The notes below the pieces were generated by a model, which did no database searches, was not told where the DNA came from, and saw only the letters and a list, made by a program, of their open reading frames with translations. Shown piece after piece: positions 1 through 8,884 of a stretch of DNA of 64,000 bases (its first letter is position 1; each line of letters opens with the position of its first letter). The stretch comes from Streptomyces sp. NBC_00344 (GTDB lineage: Bacteria; Actinomycetota; Actinomycetes; Streptomycetales; Streptomycetaceae): assembly GCF_036088315.1 (NCBI RefSeq), contig NZ_CP107996.1:3871001-3935000 (forward strand), given 5' to 3'. The position numbers were made by a program, and so were the translations under genes.

Positions 1-371
1 TATGCCGTCGAGCGTTCGCTCGGGACGGCGACCGTCCTGCCGGTGAGATCCACCCCGCCCATCGGGGACCGCCCTGCCCCCGCGGAGCCGGGAACCGGCG
101 GAAGGGTGAGGACCAGCGGCCCGCAGCCACGCCCGAGCGCGCCCCCGCAGGGCAGCAGCGCGTACTCGTCGAGCACCCACGGCAGTACCGCGTACGAGAC
201 CTTCAGGATGTCGAACTCGCCGCGCTCCGCCATGCCGTTGGTGATGTCGATGTCCGCGAAGGTCACATCGATCGCGGGCGCGCCCGGCACCCGGCCATGG
301 GCCCACGCCTCGAACACGAAGGTGTCGTTGGGGCAGGGCGAGAAAGCGATCTGCAGCGGCTGCTCAGTCAT
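1..371 (-). CDS. mqnD: 1,4-dihydroxy-6-naphthoate synthase MqnD, 3' part cut off by window edge
   Basis: The N-terminal ~123 codons are present. They start with ATG at 371 and read off the left edge. The opening, with the motifs FSPCPNDTF and DITFADIDITN-like residues, is characteristic of the periplasmic-binding-protein-fold MqnA/MqnD family. MqnD converts cyclic de-hypoxanthine futalosine to 1,4-dihydroxy-6-naphthoate in the futalosine route to menaquinone, in the cytoplasm. The start overlaps the stop of mqnB by 8 bases (ATGACTGA), which implies translational coupling. Assignment as MqnD rather than MqnA rests on the N-terminal motif and the mqnB neighbour. Confidence 0.85.
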   Translation of the reverse strand, partial: MTEQPLQIAFSPCPNDTFVFEAWAHGRVPGAPAIDVTFADIDITNGMAERGEFDILKVSYAVLPWVLDEYALLPCGGALGRGCGPLVLTLPPVPGSAGAGRSPMGGVDLTGRTVAVPSERSTA

Positions 372-1002
372 GTGCGGTCCAACCTTCCAGTACGGGCGGA
401 AGCTTTCCGAAAGCCTCGGTGAGTGCGGCCAGCGCTTCCCCGATGCGCCAGGCCTCCCGGTCGCGCGGGCCGACGGCATTGGAGACCGCCCGGATCTCCA
501 GTACCGGTACGCCGGCCTGCGCTGCGGCTTCGGCGACCCCGAAGCCCTCCATCGCCTCGGCCACGGCCGCGGGGTGCGCGGCCAGCAGGGCGGCGGCGCG
601 TTCAGCGCTGCCGGTGACGGTGGACACGGTGAGTACGGTGCCGGTGGTGGCGGCTGTCGCGGCGGCCACCGCTGTCACCAGGCCGGCGGGCGGGCGGTGT
701 TCCACCGTGCCGAAGCCGAGGCCGGTCACCGGGACGAACCCCGCCGGGGTCTCGGCGCCCAGGTCGGCGGCCACGATCGCGTCCGCGACCAGCAGAGAGC
801 CTGGCGGGGATCGGAATCCGCCGCCGATGCCCGCCGACACGACCAGGTCGTACGGGCCGGCTGCCAGCGCCCTCGCGGTGCCTGCCGCAGCCGCCGCGGG
901 ACCGACGCCGGCCGCGATCACTTGGTACCCGGGCACGGCCCCGGACGCGCGCGTGACCGCGTCCCGCTCGGCGGGAACCGCGGTCACGACCAGTACGCGC
1001 AA
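364..1002 (-). CDS. mqnB: futalosine hydrolase MqnB
   Basis: This is a nucleoside-phosphorylase-fold hydrolase that removes the purine base from futalosine in the alternative menaquinone pathway. The protein opens with the beta strand RVLVVTAVPAERDAV, has VSAGIGGGF (base/ribose pocket) near residue 65 and the ME-GFGVA segment with the catalytic-region Glu near residue 155. About 212 residues fits the family. The TTG at 1002 was chosen because it sits six bases after the upstream gene's stop and begins exactly at the conserved strand; an in-frame GTG at 1038 would overlap the upstream gene. It overlaps mqnD by 8 bases. Confidence 0.85.
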   Translation of the reverse strand: MRVLVVTAVPAERDAVTRASGAVPGYQVIAAGVGPAAAAAGTARALAAGPYDLVVSAGIGGGFRSPPGSLLVADAIVAADLGAETPAGFVPVTGLGFGTVEHRPPAGLVTAVAAATAATTGTVLTVSTVTGSAERAAALLAAHPAAVAEAMEGFGVAEAAAQAGVPVLEIRAVSNAVGPRDREAWRIGEALAALTEAFGKLPPVLEGWTAHD

Positions 1003-1007
1003 GGTGG

Positions 1008-1490
1008 TCAGGCGTCCTTCTTGAACTTGAACGACCACAGGCCGTAGATCTTGCTGGTGCCGTCGCCCATGGCCACCGCGACCGTCGTCGAGTTGCCCTT
1101 GGCGCCGTACTGCGAGTTGAAGAAGACGCTGCCCGGGATGTTGGTGAAGGTCTTGGTGCTCTTGGCGGTCAGCGGCTGACCGTTCATCAGGAGCGTCCAG
1201 CCCTTGTCGGCGATCTTCGGGTCCACACCGATGCGCACCGTCGCGTCGGGGTCCACCTCGATGGACTTGACGTCCTTCTTGTCCGCGGCGCAGGCCTTGG
1301 ACGCGGCGAGGTCGAGCGCCTTGCCGTCGTTGTAGCAGGCGGCCTCGGTGTGCACCGAGTCCCTGCCGACCGTCACGGTGGCGATGGGGGTCGGCTTGTC
1401 GCAGGCGGACAGCACGAGGAGCCCGGCGGACACAACACCGAGGGCGGCAGCAGTGCGGCGGCCCCTACCAGAAAGAAGCGCAACGGTCAT
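1008..1490 (-). CDS. DUF2771-type lipoprotein
   Basis: A 160-residue exported protein. Basic N-terminus (RGRRTAA), a hydrophobic core and a lipobox ending LSAC at about residue 29-30 predict lipid anchoring to the outer face of the membrane. The rest is a small beta-rich domain with two further cysteines (near residues 52 and 67) and matches the actinobacterial DUF2771 pattern (GWTLLMNGQ, VFFNSQYG). Function is unknown. It lies immediately upstream of mqnB, with only a few bases between them, and could be co-transcribed with the menaquinone genes. Confidence 0.75.
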   Translation of the reverse strand: MTVALLSGRGRRTAAALGVVSAGLLVLSACDKPTPIATVTVGRDSVHTEAACYNDGKALDLAASKACAADKKDVKSIEVDPDATVRIGVDPKIADKGWTLLMNGQPLTAKSTKTFTNIPGSVFFNSQYGAKGNSTTVAVAMGDGTSKIYGLWSFKFKKDA

Positions 1491-1516
1491 GGCCGAAGGC
1501 TATCGTCCGGTACAGG

Positions 1517-2860
1517 TCATGCCACGCGGGGGTGCGGCGTGCCGCGCCGTGCCGCCCGCAGCAGCCCCCGTACGGTCGCGAAGACCCCGGCGGCGACCAG
1601 TGCGGAAGCCACCGACATGCCCAGTGTGCCGTTCAGCGGCAGCGAGATCCCGATGGCGCCGCCCACCACCCAGGCCATCTGCAGCAGCGTCTCGGACCTG
1701 GCGAACGCCGACGTCCGCACCTCCTCCGGCACATCGCGCTGGATCATCGCGTCCAGGGAGAGCTTCGCCAGGGCCTGCGAGACGCCGGCCACCGCCGCCA
1801 GCATCGCCACCAGCACCGGTGCGAAGAAGACAGCGGTGACGACCGCGGTGCCCAGCACCACCGTCAGTACCGTGGCGATCATGATCTCCGGGCCGCGGGA
1901 GCGCAGCAGCGCGCCGACCGCGGTGCCCAGCGCGTTGCCGGTGCCGGCCGCGACGCCGACGATCCCGAGGGACACCGCGGCGCTCTGTCCGGCCATGGGA
2001 TGCACCCGCAGCAGGAACGCCAGGAAGAAGATCAGGAAGCCGGAGAGGCAGCGCAGCGTGGCGTTGGCCAGCAGCCCCTTGAAGACGGAAGGGCCCACCG
2101 TGCGCAGCGACGGTTTGCGTTGCTGTTCCACCAGCTGGGCCTTGCGCTCGCCCTTCGCGGAGTCGACCTTCGGCGGCAGCGTGAACGCCAGGAAGGTGCC
2201 GCAGCCGAAGACGACGGACGCCCCGTAGAGCGGCCAGGACGAGCCGATGTGCTGGAGCACCACACCGATCGGCGCGCCGATGCCGGTCGCCAGCAGACCG
2301 CCGAGCGTCACCCGGGAGTTCGCCTTCACCAGCGAGAAATTGGGTGGCAGCAGCCGGGGCACCACGGCGCTGCGCACCACTCCGTAGGCCTTCGACGCCA
2401 CCAGGACACCCAGCGCGGCCGGATAGAGCTGGAGGCCGCCGGTGGCCACCGCGCCGGACATGGTGAGCGCCAGCAGCGCCCGGGCCAGCATCGCGCCCGC
2501 CATCGCGGCCCGCCGGCCGTGCGGGATGCGGTCGAGCAGCGGGCCGATCACCGGGGCGAGGAGCGCGAAGGGCGCCATGGTGATCGCCAGATAGAGGGCG
2601 ACCCGGCCGCGGGCCTGGTCCGTGGGGACGGAGAAGAAGACGGTGGAGGCGAGCGCGACCGTGATCATCACGTCGCCCGCGCTGTTCACCGCGTGCAGTT
2701 CGATCAGTTTGCCGAGCCCGGACTCTCCGGCCCCGTGGGCGTGGGTCGCCCTCCTGATGCCCTTGGCGGTACCGGTGAACGGCCGGTGCAGGGCATGACC
2801 GACTGCCCGGCCCGCCCTACGGGCCGTGCTGATTTCGCCGGACGACCTTGCGGTGGTCAC
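1517..2860 (-). CDS. MFS transporter
   Basis: About 447 residues with roughly 12 hydrophobic segments and MFS signatures (GPLLDRIPHGRR after helix 2, PPNFSLVKANSR, a long central loop with PPKVDSAKGERKAQ). It is likely a proton-coupled exporter; the substrate cannot be read from sequence. GTG at 2860 was chosen because the open frame upstream to 3268 has no transporter-like sequence and a poor composition. The N-terminus up to about residue 45 is a basic soluble extension. No good ribosome binding site is visible at 2860, so a leaderless mRNA or a start slightly downstream is possible. Confidence 0.8.
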   Translation of the reverse strand: MTTARSSGEISTARRAGRAVGHALHRPFTGTAKGIRRATHAHGAGESGLGKLIELHAVNSAGDVMITVALASTVFFSVPTDQARGRVALYLAITMAPFALLAPVIGPLLDRIPHGRRAAMAGAMLARALLALTMSGAVATGGLQLYPAALGVLVASKAYGVVRSAVVPRLLPPNFSLVKANSRVTLGGLLATGIGAPIGVVLQHIGSSWPLYGASVVFGCGTFLAFTLPPKVDSAKGERKAQLVEQQRKPSLRTVGPSVFKGLLANATLRCLSGFLIFFLAFLLRVHPMAGQSAAVSLGIVGVAAGTGNALGTAVGALLRSRGPEIMIATVLTVVLGTAVVTAVFFAPVLVAMLAAVAGVSQALAKLSLDAMIQRDVPEEVRTSAFARSETLLQMAWVVGGAIGISLPLNGTLGMSVASALVAAGVFATVRGLLRAARRGTPHPRVA

Positions 2861-3300
2861 CCCGTCATAGTGCCCCAACCCCGTACGACCCGAACCGGGA
2901 TTCGGACGTGCAGGTGGGACGGGAGCCGTGGAGGGGGTAGCGTGCACGGAGGCCGCTGACCTTTCCCGGGCGGGCCCACGACGCCTGTCACCGCACTTCG
3001 CTGCGTTGTCGGAGTCCTCCCAGTAGCGTCCGCTACTCGGGCGATCTCCGCCTTGCGAGCACGGCGCCGGACGCCGCGGGCTCATCCGCCCGGGAGTGAT
3101 CGGCAGCCTCCAGCGCGCCACCGGCGGTAGCCCTTGGCTGTGCGCCTCTCCGTTATCCCGCAGAATGGGTGGGAGAAGGTGCCGCCCCGGGCATGTCGGG
3201 CGCGGACGTTGACGCGGTCCCCAGGTCCGCTCCGCCCGCTGTCCCTGCACGATGTTCGTCCGGCGCACCCGTGAGACGGCGTAGGAGAGAAGCGAGACCT
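2861..3300. other. divergent intergenic region with REP-like segment
   Basis: 440 bases between the divergent MFS and DUF3027 genes. About 2985-3075 holds a compact GC-rich segment whose centre is a short hairpin (AGTAGCG at 3022-3028 and CGCTACT at 3031-3037). The segment looks like a dispersed extragenic element, but other copies cannot be checked here. Promoters for both flanking genes must also lie in this stretch; no clear -35/-10 pair was identified. Confidence 0.4.
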
Positions 3301-4209
3301 GTGAGTGCTGCGACGACGAGAAGCCGTACCCCCGACCGCCTGTGCGCCGAGGCAGTCGGTCTTGCCCGCGAGGCGGCCGAGGAGGCCGCGTTCCCCGGGG
3401 TGGTCGGTGAGCATGTCTCCGTGGTGGCGGAGGGCGACCGGGTCGTCACCCACTACTTCGAATGCAAGGAGGCCGGCTACCGGGGCTGGCGCTGGGCGGT
3501 AACGGTCGCCCGTGCTTCGCGGGCCAAGTTCGTCACCCTGAACGAGACAGTGCTGCTGCCGGGCCCGGACTCGCTGCAGGCGCCCGAGTGGGTGCCGTGG
3601 AGCGAGCGGCTGCGCCCCGGCGACATGGGTCCGGGCGATCTGCTGCCCACCGAGGCCGAGGATCTGCGCCTGGAGCCCGGTTACACCGGCGAGGACGCGC
3701 CGCCGCCGAACTCGGTCGTGTCCGAAGAGCTCGCGGAACGGGTCGATGCGGAGGACGCCGAGGTCACCGACCGGGTGCCGCTGCCCGCCCGGGGCACCCT
3801 CTCCGCTGTCGCCGAGGAACTCGGCATGCGGCGCGCGCGGGTCCTCTCCCGCTACGGCCTGCACGTCGCCGCGGACCGCTGGGACGAGGAGTACGGCCCC
3901 AAGACCCCGATGGCCCAGGCGGCCCCCGCCTCCTGTGTGACCTGTGCCTTCCTGGTGCCGCTCTCCGGCTCGCTCAAGCAGGCCTTCGGGGTGTGCGCCA
4001 ACGAGTTCGGTCCCGCGGACGGCCATGTGGTGTCGCTCGCGTACGGGTGCGGGGGACACTCCGAGGCCGCTGTCATGCCCGCGCCGCCGCGCCCCGCCGC
4101 GCTGGTGCTCGACTCGACCGCTGCTGACCCGTTCACCCTGCGCCCCGATCCCGAGGGCGGTTCGGTGCCCGTGGAGTCCTCAGGCCCCGAGGACCTGGGG
4201 CACTCCTGA
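3301..4209 (+). CDS. DUF3027 domain protein
   Basis: About 302 residues from the GTG at 3301, with a GGAGAG purine run upstream. The body matches the actinobacterial DUF3027 family: HYFECKEAGYRGWRWAVTVARA, then LRPGDMGPGDLLPT, and a C-terminal segment with paired cysteines (CVTCAFLVPLSGSL, GVCANEFGPADG, GCGGHSE) that could bind a metal. Function is unknown. A longer frame starting at 3169 exists, but its extra residues are low-complexity and unlike the family. The neighbouring large ATPase starts 336 bases downstream in the same direction. Confidence 0.8.
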   Translation: MSAATTRSRTPDRLCAEAVGLAREAAEEAAFPGVVGEHVSVVAEGDRVVTHYFECKEAGYRGWRWAVTVARASRAKFVTLNETVLLPGPDSLQAPEWVPWSERLRPGDMGPGDLLPTEAEDLRLEPGYTGEDAPPPNSVVSEELAERVDAEDAEVTDRVPLPARGTLSAVAEELGMRRARVLSRYGLHVAADRWDEEYGPKTPMAQAAPASCVTCAFLVPLSGSLKQAFGVCANEFGPADGHVVSLAYGCGGHSEAAVMPAPPRPAALVLDSTAADPFTLRPDPEGGSVPVESSGPEDLGHS

Positions 4210-4545
4210 CGGGCAGGTGACGTACGGCAGCGGGCCGGCCCCGCCCGCGCCGGTCTCCGTCCGCTGACCCCTCCCGCCGCGCCGTCGGCTCGCTCCGCCG
4301 TACGGGAGGTGCCGGTGCCGCGCCGTGGTGCCTCCCTCACCGCAACCCCGCACGGCCGGCCGTCCCTGACGCCGGTCACCCCTTCGTGCTGATCACCCCC
4401 GTGCCGTGGCACGGGGCGCCGGGCGCCACCCTGGGTTCGGGGAGCGGGGCACGGGGAAAGAGGCCGCGGCAGGTGCCCGGTCCGCACCCCGACGCACGCG
4501 ATACGTTCACCCGGAACCACGCCGCCCCACAAAGGAGCACACGCC
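4210..4545 (+). other. intergenic, no gene seen
   Basis: 336 GC-rich bases. A long-loop inverted repeat (CCTCCCG near 4267 and CGGGAGG near 4303) may contribute to termination of the DUF3027 gene. A strong ribosome binding site (AAAGGAG, about 4530) precedes the next gene. No small ORF with a convincing start was found. Confidence 0.4.
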
Positions 4546-7500
4546 GTGATCGTGAAAGCCACGGACGGAGCCGACCCCTTCGGCACGGCCCGTATCCGGC
4601 GCGGCGTGCTCGACGCCTGGGCCACCACTCCCGCTCGTTTCCGCGAGGACGCCAACGCCGAGGAGGACCTCGCGCTGGGTGGTTACCGCGACCGTCTCGT
4701 CGTGGAGCTGGCGCAGAACGCGGCCGACGCGGCGGCGAGGGCCGGCCTGCCGGGAAGGTTCCGGCTGACCCTGCGGCCGGGCGTGGGGGACGACCCGGCC
4801 GTGCTGGTCGCGGCCAACACCGGCGCCCCGCTGGACGCGGCCGGTGTGGAATCGCTGAGCACCCTGCGCGCCTCCGCCAAGCGCACCGACGCCGATGCGC
4901 AGGGCTCGGTGGGGCGCTTCGGTGTCGGGTTCGCCGCGGTCCTCGCGGTGAGTGACGAGCCGGCCGTCGTCGGCCGGCACGGCGGGGTCCGGTGGTCCCT
5001 CGCCGAGGCCCGGGAGCTGGCGGCGGACGCCGCGGTCCGGGCCCCGGGCCTGGAGGAAGAGCTGCGCCGCCGGGACGGCCATGTACCGCTGCTGCGTCTT
5101 CCGCTGCCCACCGAGGGCACCGCCCCCGACGGCTACGACACCGTGGTCATCCTGCCGTTGCGTGACGGCGGTGCGGAGGATCTGGCCCAGCGGCTGATCG
5201 CGGCGATCGACGACGCGCTGCTGCTGACCCTGCCCGGTCTTGCCGAGATCACCGTCGAGACCCCGGAGGGCACCCGCACCCTGACCCGCTCGGTGCACGG
5301 TCCGTACGTCCACATCGAGGACACCGCGGCGGACACCGGAGTCAACCGCTGGCGGACGGTGAGCGACCACGGCCCCCTGGAGCGCAAGCTCCTCGAGGGC
5401 CGCCCGGTGGAGGAACGGCTGCGCCCGCACTGGTCGGTGACCTGGGCCGTCCCGGTGGACGCGGAAGGCGCACCGGCCCGTCCGCGCACCGCGCCCGTGG
5501 TGCACGCGCCGACTCCCACCGACGAACCGCTCGGTGTGCCCGCGCTGCTGATCGCCTCGCTGCCGCTGGACACCGCCCGCCGCCACCCCGCGCCGGGGCC
5601 GCTCACCGACTTCCTGGTGCAGCGCGCGGCCGACGCGTACGCGCGGCTGCTCGGCGGATGGGAGCCGGTCTCGGTCGGCACGATCGACCTGGTGCCCGGT
5701 CCGCTCGGCAAGGGAGAGCTGGACGGCGTACTGCGGGTGGCGATCCTGGACCGGCTGGCCCGGGTGGCCTTTCTGGCACCCGCCGCGCCGCCGGACGACG
5801 AGCCAGGTCAGGATCAGGACCAGGACGAGCGGGCGGGCGCGCTGCGGCCCTTCGAGGCCGAGGTCGTCGAAGGGGCCGGCGCCGACACCGTGCGGGTGCT
5901 CGCCGAGGTGCTGCCCACCCTGCTGCCCGCCGGCCTGGAGCGCCGGCCCGAGCTGCGCACCCTGGGGGTCGGCCGGTTGCCGCTCGGTGACGCCATCGAC
6001 CGGATCGGTGGCGCCGAACGCGAACCGTCCTGGTGGCGGCGGCTCTACGAGACCCTGGCCGGTGTCGACCCGGACCGGCTTGCCGGACTGCCGGTGCCGC
6101 TCGCGTCCGGCCGTACGGCGGTCGGCCCGAGGCAGGTGCTGCTTCCGCTCGCCGAGACACCGGCCGACCTGGCCCGGCTCGGCCTGAAGGTCGCCCACCC
6201 GGACGCCGCGCATCCGCTGCTGGAGAAGCTCGGTGCGCTGCCCGCCACCCCCAGGGCCGTTCTGACGACCCCTCAGGTACGGGCCGCGGTCGCGGCGTCG
6301 ATGGACGAGGGCGAGAGCTGGGGCTTCGCATCCATGGACTTCGCGAAGCGCGAGGGCGGATCGCAGCGGAGCGAGGAACCGCTCGGCGCCGATGACCTGG
6401 CCGATGTGGTGCTCGCCCTGGTGCGCGAGGCGAATCTGCAGCCCGGTGACGAGCCCTGGCTCGCCGCGCTCGCCCTCCCCGACGAGGACGGAGACACCGC
6501 ACCGGCCGGCGAACTGGTCCTGCCCGGATCCCCGTTCGCCGGGATCATGCGCGAGGGCGAACTGGCCCTCTGTGACAGCGAGCTGGCGGAGCGGTGGGGT
6601 GAGCAGCCGCTGACCGCCTGCGGCGTGCTCGCCACGTTCGGACTCGTGCACGCCACGGACGTCGTACTCGACCCCGATGAACTCGACCCGCGCGAAGGCG
6701 ACTTCGCCGAGCCGGACGACGCCGGCCTGCTCGACGCGGTGGACGTCTGGTGCGAGGACGTACTCGACCAGCTGCCCGAGGCGAATGTGCCGCCGGTCGC
6801 GACAGAGATCATCGCGGTACGCGATCTGGACCTGGTCGACGACGGCAAATGGCCGCAGGCCCTCGCCCTGCTGAGCCGGCCGCCGCTGCGCGACGCGCTC
6901 ACCCAGCCGGTCAGGGTGCTGCTCCCGGACGGGACGACCACCTCGGTGCGGTCGTACACCGCCTGGTGGCTGCGCGACCATCCGGTGCTCGAAGGCCGCC
7001 GCCCCGCCGGGCTGCGTTCGGCCGGCGGCGACCCGCTGCTGGCCGGTCTCTACGACGATGCGGATGCCGGCGGCTTCGACGACGAGCAGGTTCTCCGGGC
7101 GCTGGGCGTTCGGACCTCGCTGCCCTCCCTGCTCGACGAGCCGGGCGGTGCGGCCGAACTGCTCGGGCGCCTTGCGGATCCCGGCCGTGAGGTGTCCGGC
7201 CGTCAGCTGCACTCGATCTACGGTGAACTGGCCCGGCTCGACCCGGAACAGGTCACTCTCCCGGACGAGTTGCGCGCCGTGGTGGACGGCGAGGTGCGAG
7301 TGGTGGATGCGGCCGACGCGCTGGTCGCCGACGCCCCGGACCTGCTGCCGCTGACCTCCGGTGTTCCGCTCCTTCCGGTGTCCCCGGACCGGGCGGCCGA
7401 CCTGGCCGAACTGCTCCAGGTCAGGAGGCTCAGTGAGACGGTGGAGCCCGAGGTGACCACGGCCGGCGAGGAGCACCCGGTTCCGGGCGCGATCCGGGTG

Positions 7501-7737
7501 CTGCTCGGCCCCGGCACCCCGGAGACCTACGTCGAGCACGAGGAACTTCTGGCGGGCGGTGTCGAACTGGACTGGCACCGCACCCGGGACGGCGTGCTGC
7601 ACGCCGCCACCCTGGAGGGTGTCGCGGCCGGTCTCGCCTGGTCGGCGGGGCAGTGGCCGCGCCGGTTCGAGGTGGCCGCCCTGATCGAGGACCCGTCACG
7701 CACCGAGGAGCTGGCCAGGGACCGCTGGTTCGACTGA
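4546..7737 (+). CDS. large sacsin-type GHKL/HSP90-like ATPase-domain protein
   Basis: A 1063-residue cytoplasmic protein with a Bergerat-fold ATPase domain in the first ~180 residues: VVELAQNAADAA (N-box with the Mg-binding Asn and Asp), VLVAANTGAPLD, LSTLRASAKR and GSVGRFGVGFAAVLAVS (glycine lid). This arrangement is that of the sacsin N-terminal ATPase-like family. No nuclease or kinase domain follows; the rest is a long alpha/beta region of unknown fold with many acidic stretches. GTG at 4546 follows an AAAGGAG site. It is monocistronic, with a strong hairpin 80 bases after its stop. The actual substrate or client is unknown. Confidence 0.75.
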   Translation: MIVKATDGADPFGTARIRRGVLDAWATTPARFREDANAEEDLALGGYRDRLVVELAQNAADAAARAGLPGRFRLTLRPGVGDDPAVLVAANTGAPLDAAGVESLSTLRASAKRTDADAQGSVGRFGVGFAAVLAVSDEPAVVGRHGGVRWSLAEARELAADAAVRAPGLEEELRRRDGHVPLLRLPLPTEGTAPDGYDTVVILPLRDGGAEDLAQRLIAAIDDALLLTLPGLAEITVETPEGTRTLTRSVHGPYVHIEDTAADTGVNRWRTVSDHGPLERKLLEGRPVEERLRPHWSVTWAVPVDAEGAPARPRTAPVVHAPTPTDEPLGVPALLIASLPLDTARRHPAPGPLTDFLVQRAADAYARLLGGWEPVSVGTIDLVPGPLGKGELDGVLRVAILDRLARVAFLAPAAPPDDEPGQDQDQDERAGALRPFEAEVVEGAGADTVRVLAEVLPTLLPAGLERRPELRTLGVGRLPLGDAIDRIGGAEREPSWWRRLYETLAGVDPDRLAGLPVPLASGRTAVGPRQVLLPLAETPADLARLGLKVAHPDAAHPLLEKLGALPATPRAVLTTPQVRAAVAASMDEGESWGFASMDFAKREGGSQRSEEPLGADDLADVVLALVREANLQPGDEPWLAALALPDEDGDTAPAGELVLPGSPFAGIMREGELALCDSELAERWGEQPLTACGVLATFGLVHATDVVLDPDELDPREGDFAEPDDAGLLDAVDVWCEDVLDQLPEANVPPVATEIIAVRDLDLVDDGKWPQALALLSRPPLRDALTQPVRVLLPDGTTTSVRSYTAWWLRDHPVLEGRRPAGLRSAGGDPLLAGLYDDADAGGFDDEQVLRALGVRTSLPSLLDEPGGAAELLGRLADPGREVSGRQLHSIYGELARLDPEQVTLPDELRAVVDGEVRVVDAADALVADAPDLLPLTSGVPLLPVSPDRAADLAELLQVRRLSETVEPEVTTAGEEHPVPGAIRVLLGPGTPETYVEHEELLAGGVELDWHRTRDGVLHAATLEGVAAGLAWSAGQWPRRFEVAALIEDPSRTEELARDRWFD

Positions 7738-7818
7738 TCCGGCGGAACATGCGACACCTCCATCAACAAGTTTCAAAATATTCACAGACAGCACAACCAT
7801 TTACTCGCGTCAGCGATC

Positions 7819-7850
7819 TGGTCTGTGGAGCCATCAGGCTCCACAGACCA
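7819..7850 (+). terminator. 14-bp perfect hairpin with 4-base loop
   Basis: TGGTCTGTGGAGCC (7819-7832) and GGCTCCACAGACCA (7837-7850) are perfect complements around the loop ATCA. It lies 82 bases after the ATPase stop and 60 bases before the secreted-protein start, downstream of an AT-rich stretch (7755-7800) that could hold the promoter of the next gene. It may therefore be a terminator without a U-tract, or a 5'-UTR hairpin of the secreted-protein mRNA. Confidence 0.6.
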
Positions 7851-7909
7851 CTCGGGCTACGCGAGCGGACAACCGCCGCGGGTCCCCTTCTCCACATGGG
7901 GAACAAAAC

Positions 7910-8761
7910 ATGCGCATACGTGCCACTGTGGCCGCCGTCACCGGCGCCCTGGCTCTTTCCGCTCTTGTCTTTCCGGCCGTAGCGCAGGCGGACGAGACCC
8001 CCGCCGGCGGCGCCGCGGCGCTCTCGCCCCTCGCCGCGAACACGCCGGCCAACGACACCGTCGGCGACACCAAGATCACGAACGTCGTGGTGAACGGTGG
8101 CAAGGACATCGTCCTGGGTACCACGGTCCCCAAGACCATCTCGGTGAGCGTCACCGCCACCGACAGTTCCGGCATCCAGGACGCCTACGCGGCCGTCTGG
8201 CACGGCACCAGCCTGGACTCGGACAGCAGCTACGACCAGTTCCTCGGTCCTGACGACAGCTCGCAGATCGCCACCTGCACCAAGGTGAACGCCACGACAT
8301 CGACCTGCACGGTCTCCTTCAGGATCGACCCGCGGGCCGACCTCTGGAGCACCCTCGCCGGAACGTGGAAGGTCAGTGCGGCCGCCCTCGGCAAGGACGG
8401 CGACTACACCAACACGGACGCGTACAAGACCGTGCACGTCCAGCGCGCCTCCCGCCAGACGGTGAACGCCGCGCCGGAGCCCGTGAAGAAGGGCGGGACT
8501 ATCACGGTCACCGGCAAGCTGGACCGGGCGAACTGGGACGACTACGCGTACCACGGCTACACCGTCCAGCCGGTGAAGCTGCAGTTCCGCAAGAAGAACA
8601 GCAGCACCTACACCACCGTCAAGACCCTCACCACGAACAGCACCGGCAACCTGAAGACCACCGTCAAGGCGGTCGAGGACGGCTACTGGCGCTACAACTT
8701 CGCCGGTACGACCACCACGCCCGCGGCCGTCGCCGCCGGTGACTTCGTCGACGTCAAGTAA
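7910..8761 (+). CDS. secreted protein, tandem paralogue 1 (DUF5707-like)
   Basis: 283 residues with a Sec signal peptide (MRIRATVAAVTGALALSALVFPAVAQA, cleavage after AQA at about residue 27). Two predicted beta-sandwich modules follow: a variable N-terminal one (VGDTKITNVVVNGGKDIVLG, with a cysteine pair in CTKV...TCTVSF) and a C-terminal one (QTVNAAPEPVKKG...AAGDFVDVK) almost identical to that of the next gene. Start ATG at 7910 follows a GGGGA site. Family assignment to DUF5707 is tentative; the role is presumably extracellular. Confidence 0.7.
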   Translation: MRIRATVAAVTGALALSALVFPAVAQADETPAGGAAALSPLAANTPANDTVGDTKITNVVVNGGKDIVLGTTVPKTISVSVTATDSSGIQDAYAAVWHGTSLDSDSSYDQFLGPDDSSQIATCTKVNATTSTCTVSFRIDPRADLWSTLAGTWKVSAAALGKDGDYTNTDAYKTVHVQRASRQTVNAAPEPVKKGGTITVTGKLDRANWDDYAYHGYTVQPVKLQFRKKNSSTYTTVKTLTTNSTGNLKTTVKAVEDGYWRYNFAGTTTTPAAVAAGDFVDVK

Positions 8762-8804
8762 CCGCTCGCGCACGGCTTCTTGAGCCGTCGCCCGTCCGGT
8801 CAGT

Positions 8805-8833
8805 GCTCCGGGGACGGCCACCGTCCCCGGAGC
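8805..8833 (+). terminator. hairpin between tandem paralogues
   Basis: GCTCCGGGGACGG (8805-8817), loop CCA, then CCGTCCCCGGAGC (8821-8833): 13-bp perfect arms, 44 bases after the first paralogue's stop. There is no T-run, as is usual for Streptomyces terminators. It should separate the two secreted-protein transcripts. Confidence 0.7.
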
Positions 8834-8835
8834 AC

Positions 8836-8865
8836 GCTTCTCTGCCACCCGCTTCTCTGCCACCC
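8836..8865 (+). repeat. 15-bp tandem duplication
   Basis: GCTTCTCTGCCACCC occurs twice in direct succession (8836-8850 and 8851-8865), immediately after the hairpin and before the ribosome binding site of the second paralogue. It looks like a recent slippage duplication in the leader or promoter region. Confidence 0.8.
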
Positions 8866-8884
8866 ATCAGATAGGGGAGTTCCC

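Noticed and set aside
43..1047. 334-codon plus-strand frame at the window start
   Set aside because: Antisense to mqnD/mqnB, whose protein motifs are unambiguous.
6330..6375. Possible small repeat insertion inside the sacsin-like gene (GCGAAGCGCGAGGGCGG-type run)
   Set aside because: It is in frame and only moderately repetitive; without homologues an insertion cannot be told from a normal acidic/basic loop.
4507..7602. A >1000-codon open frame on the minus strand
   Set aside because: It is the antisense shadow of the sacsin-like ATPase gene; the protein is a Gly/Arg/Gln/His-rich string without any domain, as always arises opposite long GC-rich genes.
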